From the NCBI RefSeq assembly GCF_027409185.1, contig NC_084463.1, positions 161,859,869 to 161,923,868 of the forward strand: a stretch of DNA of 64,000 bases, read 5' to 3'. Shown here piece after piece: positions 10,736-20,420 of this stretch. Each line of letters begins with the position of its first letter. Position 1 is the first letter of the stretch. Origin of the DNA: Cynocephalus volans (lineage: Eukaryota > Chordata > Mammalia > Dermoptera > Cynocephalidae). The translations under genes and the position numbers were made by a program. The notes under the pieces are model-generated. The model ran no database searches. It was not told the origin of the DNA and worked only from the letters and a program-made list of their open reading frames with translations.

Positions 10736-10903
10736 AGGGCAGGGCCTTGGCTCACTTGGGAGAGTGTGGTGCTGATAGCACCAAGGCCATGGGTTTGGGT
10801 CCCTATATAGGGATGGCCGGTTAGCTCACTTCGGAGAGTGTGGTGCTGACAACACCAAGTCAAGGGTTAAGATCCCCTTACCGGTCATCTTAAAAAAAAA
10901 AAA
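10736..10903 (+). mobile_element. tRNA-Ile-derived SINE, dimer
   Basis: Starts AGGGCAGGGCCTTGGCTCAC and ends CCGGTCATCTT plus A-run. Perfect 14-bp target duplication ATGTTCTCCAATCT at 10722-10735 and 10904-10917. Confidence 0.92.
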
Positions 10904-10917
10904 ATGTTCTCCAATCT

Positions 10918-11658
10918 TGTCTCATTTAAGAATGAGCCCAGCAGAGTACTTTAAAAATGAAATTCAAAGGTTTTTCAAATACCCATTTTAACCTGTGGGT
11001 TTTCTTTTATTTTCATTAAGGCTATTCAAAATATCTAAAATTTTATCTTTATTTTTATCTAAGTAATATATGTTTACAACTTAAAAAGTCAGAGTACTGC
11101 TAGGATTATAATGAAAAAGAGCAATCCCCCTCCCATCTCCCCTAAATCCACTTCTCAGAGGCAACTGCTTTCAACTCTTTTAGCCATTTCTTCTGGGATT
11201 TACTTCCATATTTTTAGACAACATGACTGTAATTTCTATTTCTTATTTTCAGTATCAATATAGTCTGTGGAGTTCTATATTAGTATGAATTCTGCAGCAA
11301 GTAACACAGTCCTAACAGTGTTACTTGTTATTTAATTATCTCACAAGATAAGCAGTCTGGAGGTTTGAGAATTCAGAGTGGGTCCAGTGGCCTGGTGATG
11401 TCATGATACTGTGTCACCATGAGCTGTACGTTTCTCTTAGCACTCTCTTTCCCTCTCTGGTTGCAGGGTGGCTGCCACAGCCCCAGGCCTCCCATCCTCA
11501 CACATTTATACGACAGGGTCAAAAGCAGGAAGGAGGGGAGTTGAAAAGAGAAAAGCTCTTGCCCTTTATCAGGGAGGAACTTCTAGAGAATAAAATAATG
11601 TAAGTCTATGTTGTGAAAAGGTCTTCATCTGTGTTACTAAGAAAATTTAACTCATGAT
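10918..11658. other. Intergenic, no gene recognised
   Basis: AT-rich DNA, possibly including degenerate L1 (ACAACTTAAAAAGTCAGAGT, CTCAGAGGCAACTGCTTTCA). No ORF with coding character. Confidence 0.5.
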
Positions 11659-12135
11659 TGTATTAGTTTGTTGTGGCTGCTGTAACAAATTGCCACAAAA
11701 TGGGTAGCTTAGAACAACAGAAATTTATTCTCTCATAGTTCTCGAGGCCAGAAATCTAAAATTAGTATCACTGGGCTGAAATCAAGGTCTCCCTCCAGAG
11801 ACTCTGGGGGAAAATTCTTTTCTTGTCTCTTCTAGCTTTTGGTGGCTGCTGGCATTCCTTGGCTTGTGGCCATATCTTGCTCTAATCTTCAAGGCCAGCA
11901 TCATCAATTCTCTCTCCTTGCTCTGTCTTCCCATTACCTTTCCTCTTTGTATTTGTATCAAATCTCCTGCTGTCTCCTTCTTACAAGGATATATGTGATT
12001 GTATTAAGAGCCCACTGGAATAATCAAGGATAATATCCTCATCTCCAGAATCTTTAATCACATCTTCACCGACATTCACAGGTTCCAGAGATTAGGACCT
12101 GATATCTTTAGAGACCATTATTAAGCCTACTATAA
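11659..12135 (-). mobile_element. MaLR (MLT1-like) LTR
   Basis: TGTATTAGTTTGTTGTGGCT, AACAACAGAAATTTATTCTC, CTTGGCTTGTGGCCATATC and GTTCCAGAGATTAGGACCTG are the antisense of MLT1-type LTRs. Non-coding relic. Confidence 0.75.
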
Positions 12136-12353
12136 TGGCCTAGTAAACCAAAGGTTAGTTGATAAAATTAACTGAGGCAAAGGTCTCATAAGTAAATTTG
12201 ACTGGACTCTGTTCTCTAGTTTATACGATAGAATTTCTCTCTAGTTCTTCCTTCCATTCATTGTAAACAGATAAGGACTTTCCCTATCGAGTTGCTTTAT
12301 TACAGAGATTATTTTTACCCAAAGTTAAATTTATTCCACATTAAGTTTAGATC

Positions 12354-13303
12354 AGCGGTTGTCAGTGGGAGTGGTACTAGCCCGTCGGGAACTTTAGGAA
12401 GTTTGTAAGGGAGTTTTTTCTGGTTGTGACAATGCTGGTGTGGGTGGGGATGCTACTGGCATTTATTGGGGGATGGCTTAGGATACTTGCCAAACTGCAA
12501 TGTGCAGGATGGTCCTGTACCAAATGTCACACCAGATACCCTTGTAGGTGAAACACATTTATAATTATTAGAGTCTAGAACCTAACTTATTTTACCTATA
12601 AGCAACAAAGTATTTTTGGCACAGTTTTAACATACACTGAATTTTCCTGTTGTTCACCATTTCGGAAATTACCACCCGTGATAATGGAAATAGTGCCATT
12701 TGAGTTGTCAATGCAGATGCAACACCTCTGTATCAGTCTGCATTTGTAGCTGACCAGAAGACATATTTCATTATAAGTATTTCATGGGAAATATATATTA
12801 TTTTATTAGAAATGTCTTTCTGTTTCGTTCTCCTTTTTATTATCCACTATCATGGTGACTTAACTATAAGTTAACTATAGCACAAAAACCACGCACAATT
12901 GCAGGGCGGCAAGGGCTCTGCCTATGGAAGTCATTCAGGGTGACAGAAGCTTCATTGCAGGGAGTATTTCCACCATCACCACAGCAGAAGGAAGGGACTT
13001 TGGCCATGTGTGCTGGCTCTGAAAACTTCTGCCTGAAGTGACAAACAGTACTTCTACTAGCTTTTCCTGGGCCAAGGTAAGTCACATGGCCATGCCTGGC
13101 TTCAAAATAAGATGCTTGCCCTTCAGAAGCAGAGAGCTTAAAATATTTGGTAAACAGCATTAATAGTAAGCATAGGATTATATGATTTTTTTAAGTGGGT
13201 GAAGGTAGATTACATTATTATTGTGGCATATCCAGAGAGCATTATAAAAATATTTGTTACAAAAATGGGATATGGGTCTGGTAGGGTTGAGAACCACTGT
13301 TTA
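12354..13303. mobile_element. Degenerate hAT-Charlie-like DNA transposon
   Basis: The left end reads CAGCGGTTGTCAGTGGGAGT and the right end reads TTGAGAACCACTG, imperfect terminal inverted repeats of the CAGTGGTTCTCAA type. Inside are GGTTGTGACAATGCTGG and GATGCTACTGGCATTTATTG, typical of short hAT-Charlie elements. The 98-codon minus-strand ORF at 12864-13160 shows no transposase motif that I recognise. Confidence 0.55.
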
Positions 13304-13353
13304 ATATATTTGTGGAGAATCATTGAACTTAGCCTGTGTAAGAAATAGTGAAT

Positions 13354-13374
13354 GTGTGTGTGTGTGTGTGTGTG
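13354..13374. repeat. (TG)n microsatellite
   Basis: About ten TG units (AATGTGTGTG...TGTGAATC). Confidence 0.85.
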
Positions 13375-13595
13375 AATCTCTTCAGATGTAGATTAAGTTA
13401 AAATGGAATTCTGAATTTTATTTTCATTGTCATATCTAGAGCTAGGCTTTGCTCTACCACAGTTTGAAACAGCAGCTTGACCTATTGTGTCTCCCATGCT
13501 GTAGTTTACAAGCAATTTGAATTAAATAAATGTGCTTTTTACCGTTTCAGAACCTACATGAAACTCAGAACTTCCCTTGAAATTTTTGTCTATCT

Positions 13596-13700
13596 AGGGC
13601 TGGCTGGTTAGTTCAGTTAGTTATAGCTGAGAACACCAAGGTCCAGGGTTCAATCCCTGTATTGGCCAGCCACCAACAAAAACACAAACAAAACAAAAAA
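13596..13700 (+). mobile_element. tRNA-Ile-derived SINE, monomer
   Basis: AGGGCTGGCTGGTTAGTTCA ... TATTGGCCAGCCACCAA plus A-rich tail; lightly deleted in the D-arm/anticodon region. Confidence 0.85.
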
Positions 13701-14644
13701 CAGTTACTGAGAGTGGAGGTGAACAGGAAAAAAATAAGTAAGAAGGCTCCTCAAGGTGGATGATAATGAAAAAAGGGTTGAGAAACTTTCATAGGTAAAT
13801 CAAGCCCACTGGTGAGCATGTTTTTCTTTCTTTTCATGACTTTGACCTATAATTTATATTTTAATGACTGTGTAAAAATTCCTTTTATTATAAGTTATTT
13901 CAGTTCTTTTTGTGAAAGTGGTGCAATATATGTTTCACTGAAGCTTTGACTCTTTGTACAAAAGTACAAGGAAGGGTTTTAGAGAGACAAGGGGCATAGT
14001 TCCTTTTCTCTAGCATAATCACCGTCTTGTTTGAAACCACCTTTTGTCATTGATCCATCACAAAACTGTTTGCTGGGCTACAACATGGGTAGAGATGAAG
14101 GACAAGATGTTACCAAACCAAGTGGGTCCATTTGCCTGCATGCCCTGGGAAGCCAATCACTAAAGCACGTCTTTGCAGTACAGAAAGTTAAATCGCACCA
14201 TTGTGAGAAGGCAGGAAATTTGCATGTCAGATCCACCTTACCCCCAATGAGGAGGATGGTACATTTATGGGGAAGTTGTTAGAGGTGGTGGGAGGTGTGG
14301 GGGATCATGATTGGTCAGTGGGTTTGAAGGGGTTGTTCAGTGGTCTGCCCTGGTGCAGGCTGTCTGCATGTTCAGAAGACAGCAATGTTAACAGGATCTG
14401 TGGAGGTGGAGCCCTTGGCCCTCTGACCTCAAAGGTGAGACATTTGCACAGGCTCAATAAAACGTCTGCAGGGTCAGCCAGCCTAGTCTGGTTTGTTTTG
14501 GGCCAAGTTAACCCCAATGATCCTGAAAAAACCTTAGACACACAGCTCTGACTTTTATGCCAGAGGCATTATTTTAAAAGTCAGATAGGAAGAAACAGAA
14601 TGAGGGATTAGTTATAGAAATTTACTGAAAGAAAGAACAATTTA
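13701..14644. other. Intergenic, no gene recognised
   Basis: No repeat family or gene identified. Overlapping opposite-strand ORFs of 78-94 codons at 14267-14551 have no recognisable domain or splice context. Confidence 0.5.
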
Positions 14645-14824
14645 TTTTATTTTATTATTATTATTTTTTTAAAGATGACCAGTAAGGGGGTCTTAACCCT
14701 TGATTTGGTGTTGTCAGCACCACGCTCACCCCGTGAGCAACCGGCCATCCCTATGTAGGATCCGAACCCGTGGCCTTGGGGTTATCAGCACCACACTCTC
14801 CCGAGTGAGCCACGGGCTGGCCCA
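14645..14824 (-). mobile_element. tRNA-Ile-derived SINE, dimer
   Basis: AAAGATGACCAGTAAGGGGG ... GAGCCACGGGCTGGCCCA. Perfect 14-bp target duplication GAAAGAACAATTTA at 14631-14644 and 14825-14838. Confidence 0.92.
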
Positions 14825-15254
14825 GAAAGAACAATTTAAACAGGGAATAAACTTGAACTGAAAAGCCACGGGGACAATCTAGCATCATGACCAGAGAAGT
14901 AGGTCAAATTGCGGGTATGAGGAATGGCGAAAACAGAGAGCGATGATTTGTATTTTTGAATTTAAACACATACAGGATGTCATGATTCTAAACCAATGTT
15001 CCTCCAGAAACTAGAAAGATGTCTGGCAGATAATACGTGCTCACTAAAATTCTAATAGGGATGCTATAAATAGATTATTTTCATTTGACTTATAATAGAA
15101 GTCTGTAACAAACTTTCCTAATAGCTCCATTTATTGAGCTTCTCACTATGTGCCTTAAATAGTGCTCAGCACTTTATAGTACCATGTTAGTGCTCAAAAT
15201 GACCTTGTGCTTCACAGATGTTTACAAAGATAAATTAAAACTTTTGTTTACACA

Positions 15255-15662
15255 AATGCCTGTAGACAAACTTTAGTCATAACTGCCAAAAACTGGAAAC
15301 AACCCCGATGTCCTTCAACTGGGAAATGGAAAAACATGGTACAGCCACACAATGTAAATGATTGTTAAAAGGAACTAACTACTGATACAGGTGAAGATGT
15401 CAATGAATATCACATGCATTGTGCTAAGTGAAAGAGACTAGACTCAAAGAGCTGCATACCGTATGACTCCATTTATATGACATTTTGGAAAAGGCAAATC
15501 TATAGTAAAACAAAAGAGGTATTTGCCAGAGGCTTGGCAGGGCAGGGGTTGACTGCAAAGGGACAGCATGAGAAAGCCTTTTAGGGTGATGGAACTGTTC
15601 TATATCTCAATTGTGGTGGTGGTTACATGATTGTATGTGTTTGTCAAAACTCAAAGAACTAT
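15255..15662 (+). mobile_element. L1M-type LINE-1 fragment (left part)
   Basis: ACTGGAAACAACCCCGATGT, GTGCTAAGTGAAAGAGACTA and CGTATGACTCCATTTATATG. It continues after the SINE at 15664-15770 with GAACTGTACGCCAAAAAGGG. Confidence 0.8.
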
Positions 15663-15663
15663 G

Positions 15664-15770
15664 GGGAGGGCCAATTAGTACAGTTGGTTAAAGTGTGATA
15701 CTGATAATACCAAGGTCCAGGGTTTGATCACTGTACTGACCAGCCACCAAAAACAAAAACAAACCAAAAA
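15664..15770 (+). mobile_element. tRNA-Ile-derived SINE monomer inserted in L1
   Basis: GGGGAGGGCCAATTAGTACA ... GTACTGACCAGCCACCAAAA. AAAACTCAAAGAACT before and AAAACTCAGAGAACT after form the target duplication within the L1. Confidence 0.85.
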
Positions 15771-16385
15771 ACTCAGAGAACTGTACGCCAAAAAGGGTAT
15801 CATTCAGGTGTCAATTGTACTTCAATTAAAAAAAACAAACAAAAGCCAGCAATTTCACTTATGGGTATATACCCCAAAGAACTGAAAGCAGGGACTCAAA
15901 CAAATATTTGTACACCCGTGTTCATAGCAGCATTATCCATAACGGCTAAAAGGTGGAGGCAACCCAAATGTCCATTGACAGATGAAAGGATAAACAAATT
16001 ATGGTCTTCCTTAAAAAGGAAGGAAATTCTCACTTATGCTGCAGTATGGATGAACCTTGAAGACATTATGCTAAGTGAAGTAAGCCAGTCACAAAAGGAA
16101 AAATACTTGTGTGATTCCACTTATATCAAGTACCTAGGGTAGTCAAATTCATAGAGAAAGAAAGTAGAGTGGTGGTTGCCAGGGGCTGGGGAAAGGGGTG
16201 AATAGAGAACAAGTGTTTAATGGGGACAGAGTTTAAGAAGGGGTAGGTAAAAATATTCTGGGGAAGTATTGTAATGGTGGTTGCACAACAATGTGAATAT
16301 ACTTAATACCGCTGAACAGAACACTTAAAAATGGTTAAAATGGTAAATTTTGTGTTATGTATTTTTTTTACCACCATAAAAAAAA
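15771..16385 (+). mobile_element. L1M-type LINE-1 fragments (right part and a second copy)
   Basis: After the SINE the first L1 ends (TGTCAATTGTACTTCAATTA). A second L1 3' region follows: GCAATTTCACTTATGGGTAT, GGATGAACCTTGAAGACATT, GGTTGCCAGGGGCTGGGGAA. The 93-codon ORF at 15861-16142 is L1 relic sequence. Confidence 0.75.
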
Positions 16386-16709
16386 ATCTTATTATATTTA
16401 AAAAGAAAACAAAAATGTGGTAAGTCCAGTTATTTTTTAGGTAAAGAAGGTGATGCTCATAGACGTCAAAAATCTTGCCAGGGTTCACAAAGCTGGCAAA
16501 TCTGGACACTAGAGTTTGAATTATGATGACTCCTTGACCTGGGGCAATGGAAAGAGTATTGAACTGGCCCCAGTTCTACCACTGGCTTGATGGTCAAAGT
16601 GGGAAACTCCCTTCCCTTCTCTGGCTCTCAGTGAATTTCTAAGGTCACTACTGTAAAGTGATCAGCTTGGCCTGGCCTGGCTGATCTTGAAAAATCTTTG
16701 GCAGCTTTG
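16386..16709. other. Intergenic, possible MIR relic
   Basis: TTCTACCACTGGCTTGATGG and CTTCTCTGGCTCTCAGTGAA look weakly MIR-like. No gene seen. Confidence 0.4.
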
Positions 16710-16785
16710 ACAGTTTTTTTTTTTTTTTTTTTTGGTGGCTGGCTGGTATGGGGATCTGAACCCTTGACCATTTTGTTATGCTTTG
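16710..16785 (-). mobile_element. tRNA-Ile-derived SINE, 3' part
   Basis: T-run, then GGTGGCTGGCTGGTATGGGG, CTGAACCCTTGACCATTTTG; truncated. Confidence 0.75.
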
Positions 16786-16969
16786 CTATCATGTGTTGAT
16801 AGATAATTCTCTCAGCTTGATTTTCCTACTGCAATCTCATCCCCCTGACTTGGCTCTGAAGTACACAGGACTATTTTTTAAAATCAGATGCATCTCCAAG
16901 GTTAAAGCCCTGCTTTTCCAAAGAATGTTCCTGCAGTATCTGAAGACCATTTGGAGAGGAAGACTAAAC

Positions 16970-17285
16970 CTGTGGTGGCCAATATGACAGCCACTAGCCA
17001 CATTCGGCTACTGGGAACTTGAAATGTGGCTAGTTCAAATTAGATGTGCTGTGCATGTAAAATACACATGGATTTTGAAGACTTAGTACAAGGAAAAGAA
17101 TATAAAATATGTCAGTGATTATTTTTATATTGATTATATGGTAAAATTATAGTATTTTAGATATACTGGGTTAAAGTATATTGTTAAAATTAGTTTTACC
17201 TGTTTCTTTTTACTTTTTAAAAATGTGGCTTCTAGAAAGGGTAAAAGCACATGTGGGTCTCATATTTCTATTGCACAGTGTTTTG
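16970..17285. mobile_element. hAT-Charlie-type DNA transposon relic
   Basis: AGCCACTAGCCACATTCGGC, TTGAAATGTGGCTAGTTCAA, ATACTGGGTTAAAGTATATT and TTCTATTGCACAGTG. The same family recurs near 53128-53440. Confidence 0.6.
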
Positions 17286-17458
17286 ACTCTAAACCCCACC
17301 AGGATTATTGAAGCAAACATGGAAGTGCCCCCGTGATACCCTTAAAACGGCTGTGCTTATTGGATAGCTAGGTGCTTGCTGATATCCTGCTCTGGGAATT
17401 CTGCCAGCAGTTTGAATTTGGGGAAATACAAGAGTAGTGCCCCTCTTTTCATTCTTAA

Positions 17459-17460
<2 letters not shown>

Positions 17461-17502
<42 letters not shown>
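17461..17502. repeat. (TA)n microsatellite
   Basis: About 20 TA units at the tail side of the next SINE, probably grown from its A-rich tail. Confidence 0.9.
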
Positions 17503-17504
<2 letters not shown>

Positions 17505-17661
17505 ATAAGATGACTGGTAAGGGGATCTTAACCCTTGACTTGGTGTAGTCAGCACCACACTCTCCCAAGTGAGCCAACCCGCCATCCCTATATAGGGATC
17601 TGAACCCATGGCCTTAGTGTTATCAGCACCACACTCTCCCAAGTGAGCCATGGGACAGCCC
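17503..17661 (-). mobile_element. tRNA-Ile-derived SINE, dimer
   Basis: AAGATGACTGGTAAGGGGAT ... AGCCATGGGACAGCCC. TAAAACATAT occurs before the TA run and right after the element as target duplication. Confidence 0.9.
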
Positions 17662-17718
17662 TAAAACATATTTTTTAAATTAGAAAAGAATTAGATCCTC
17701 ATTGTTAAAAAGTTTAAT

Positions 17719-17777
17719 GACGAAGGTCATGGGTTTGGATCCTGATACCGGCGCTACCAAAAAAAAAAAAAAAAAAA
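17719..17777 (+). mobile_element. tRNA-Ile-derived SINE, 3' fragment
   Basis: CGAAGGTCATGGGTTTGGAT, CTGATACCGGCGCTACC plus A-run: B-box half only. Confidence 0.7.
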
Positions 17778-18149
17778 TGTCTAATCATAAAAAAGTATAC
17801 AACCCCCCCCCCAGTATTTCTCTATGTATATGGAGGTTTTTTTCCCCCTCTATCACTTAAAAAGATGTAATATTACATAACTACATTGATTTTTCCCTCT
17901 TAAATTTAAGTCACCTTTCCATATCAATAAGTCTGAACTATTTTTAATAGCAGCATAAAATTCCATCATAAGGCAATAACTAATTATCTTATTTATAGAC
18001 ATTCGGGTTACTTCTACTGCTTGCTATTAGCAACTGAGCTTTTTGTAGTAGCAGCAATTGTTCTGAGCAAACAATTGTTTTCTTGGTTCTGTGTTTGCCC
18101 ACCTTGAGAGGAGCCAGAATGATACTTATAAAACTATGAAACGTAAGTC

Positions 18150-18560
18150 ATATCAGATCAACCCTTCTGCCCTATCTGTGCATAGACTTCCAGCATCACT
18201 CAGAGTGAAAGCTAGTCATTTCAGTGGCCCACAAGGTGCTACATAACTGGTTCCCCCTTCTGCTCTCCCTATTTTGTCTCAGGCTCCAGCCATACTGGCT
18301 TTTTGCTCCTCCTTGAACCAGCCAGACTTATTCTTGCCCGAGGACTTTTTGACTTGTTCTTTATTGCTGTAATGATCTTCAGAAGATGGCTTATCTGAAG
18401 TCTTTATTACCACCTAACATGCTATATGTTTTACTTATTGTCTATCTCTCCCCACCACTATATGAGCTCCAAGAAAGCTGGGGTTTTTGTCACTTTTTTG
18501 TTCACTGCTGTATTTTTGACGGTGCTTTCCACGTGGTAGGTGCTCAATGAAATTTGTTGA
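18150..18560 (+). mobile_element. LINE-2 (L2) 3' fragment
   Basis: CCAGCCATACTGGCTTTTTG, ACTATATGAGCTCCAAGAAAGC and AGGTGCTCAATGAAATTTGTTGAATGA match the L2 3' end as I know it. It lies just upstream of the RBM14 promoter region. Confidence 0.7.
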
Positions 18561-18839
18561 ATGAAAGTGTGGGCAAGTATTTCTCCGACTTTGTCACTCT
18601 TTACGTTTTTGATGTCCTCTGCCATGCGGAATTTTTTATTTACATACCCAAATCTGCCGATTAAATTTTTCTTTTTTTAAGGCTCAACTTTTGTCTCCTC
18701 AAGGATCGTCGTTTTGATTTAATTTTGTATTTTCATTAAACTTTTTATTGTGAACAATTTCAGACATACAACAGAGTCTTCTCATTATTTCTCGACTGGA
18801 AATTCCATCAGGGCAGGGACAAGCTATGATTTTTTACTG

Positions 18840-20420
18840 TCTGCAGGGTCCGCCTGGACCTCGGCAGCCCCAGGGACTGTGTTTCCAAAGAACGAAATAA
18901 CGACACGAGGGCTTTTCCGGGGCAGACGCCTCTCGGGTCTCCTCGGACCGCCCAGCACGGTCCCAGAGGCTGCAGTTCCCGGAGCCGTTTGCAGCCTGAA
19001 GGCGTTTGTCCTGGTTTCTCCCGCCAGGTCTGGCCTTCCCGTGGACACTTAACGCTGCTACCTTCAGGCGCGGGTGTGGCCAAGGCTGCCAGAATGGGAG
19101 AAGCCCCGATTTCCGACTGAACAAAGTTTTTCCTTGGGGCTCGGCGGCTCGGGCCCCACCCCAGCGGGAGGCCTCCTCACCGAGTAGGCCTCTGCGCCGC
19201 CGGTGCCGCCCGCGCGCGCTCCCTCCTCTCCAACCCTCCTTCCCCCTCCCCCCAGCGGCGGCGGTTGGTCGCGCGCCGTCGTTCTGCTCCCACCCCCTCC
19301 GCTAACGAGCGGGCTCCAGACCCTCTGGGATTGGCTGCGTCCGAGAGCATCTTCCAGCCGCCTTTCTGATTGGCTGCTGGACGCGCGGGATGCGGGTCCC
19401 GATTGGCCAGGTCAGGGCGCCTGCGCGGCGGGGTTCTCCGTCGCCAGCCATTCCTGAGGAGGACTGCCGGTTGGTCGGTCGTTTCGCCTGTCGCTGGAGG
19501 AGAGGTCTCGGCCCTCCGGAAAGGCGGCTGGGGCGGCAAAATGAAGATATTCGTGGGTAACGTCGACGGGGCGGACACGACGCCAGAGGAGCTGGCAGCG
19601 CTCTTCGCGCCCTATGGCACAGTCATGAGCTGCGCCGTCATGAAACAGTTCGCCTTCGTGCACATGCGCGAGAACGCAGGCGCGCTGCGCGCCATCGAGG
19701 CCCTGCACGGCCACGAGCTGCGGCCGGGGCGCGCGCTCGTGGTGGAGATGTCGCGCCCGAGGCCTCTTAACACTTGGAAGATTTTCGTGGGCAATGTGTC
19801 GGCTGCATGCACGAGCCAGGAATTGCGCAGCCTCTTCGAGCGCCGCGGACGCGTCATCGAGTGTGACGTGGTAAAAGGTAACGCGGGAGCGCGCTCGGGG
19901 GCGGGGGCGCGCTCGGGGCACTCTGCCTGTTAGCCACGCCCCATACCCGGTGGTCGGTCACTGCGCGGTTGGGAGGGGTGGGAAAGTGCGCGGGAGCGAG
20001 GCCGGAGGTGTTGGGGGCGCGTTGGGTAGAGCCACCCTCCTCCCCTGCCGTCCAGGCACCATTCACCAAGTGGGAGGAAGCGGCTCTGGGTGGGTGCGGC
20101 GGCCACTGCGAGCCGTGCTACGGGGCCGGGGACGCGCCAGAGACTTGCGAGTGTACCGGGGGCGCGCCTTCTTCTGGTCTCCTGGGCCTGGCACCGAGCG
20201 GAAATTGGGAAGTGACGGGCACAAGCCGGATCATGGAGCGGGGAAGATTTCGCCACTTCCCCACTTCCTCTCCAGACGTCGGTCAAAGCGAGGGAAGAGG
20301 GAAAAGGTGGGGGCTGACGCCCCAAGGCCGCCCTCGCGTTCCCTCCCGATGAATGCTCCTAAGCGGAAGGTAACGGGGCCCTTGGACGTTTCTCGGGCTG
20401 GGATCTTTTAGTGTTGTCTG
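18840..20420 (+). promoter_or_regulatory. RBM14: RBM14 CpG-island promoter and first-exon region
   Basis: Base composition changes sharply to GC- and CpG-rich sequence around 18840 and returns to average near 20420. The island covers the region upstream of RBM14, all of exon 1 and the start of intron 1. There is no TATA box near the likely start. The 5'UTR probably begins between the CCAAT array (19329-19407) and the ATG at 19541; the exact start site cannot be read from sequence alone. Confidence 0.85.
19329..19407 (+). promoter_or_regulatory. RBM14: Array of three inverted CCAAT boxes (NF-Y type)
   Basis: GATTGGC occurs at 19329-19335, 19368-19374 and 19401-19407, all in the same orientation, spaced 39 and 33 bp. 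They lie 130-210 bp upstream of the RBM14 ATG. Regularly spaced ATTGG boxes bind the trimeric factor NF-Y in many TATA-less promoters. Confidence 0.7.

Noticed and set aside
12864-13160. 98-codon minus-strand ORF inside the hAT relic
   Set aside because: No recognisable transposase residues or zinc finger; length is within chance for the region.
14267-14551. Overlapping sense and antisense ORFs of about 80-94 codons
   Set aside because: No splice context, no family resemblance, and both strands are open only because of local base composition.
19370-19540. In-frame ATG 57 codons before the RBM14 start
   Set aside because: It lies within the CCAAT array, probably upstream of the transcription start. 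The canonical MKIFVGN start has a good context and matches the family.
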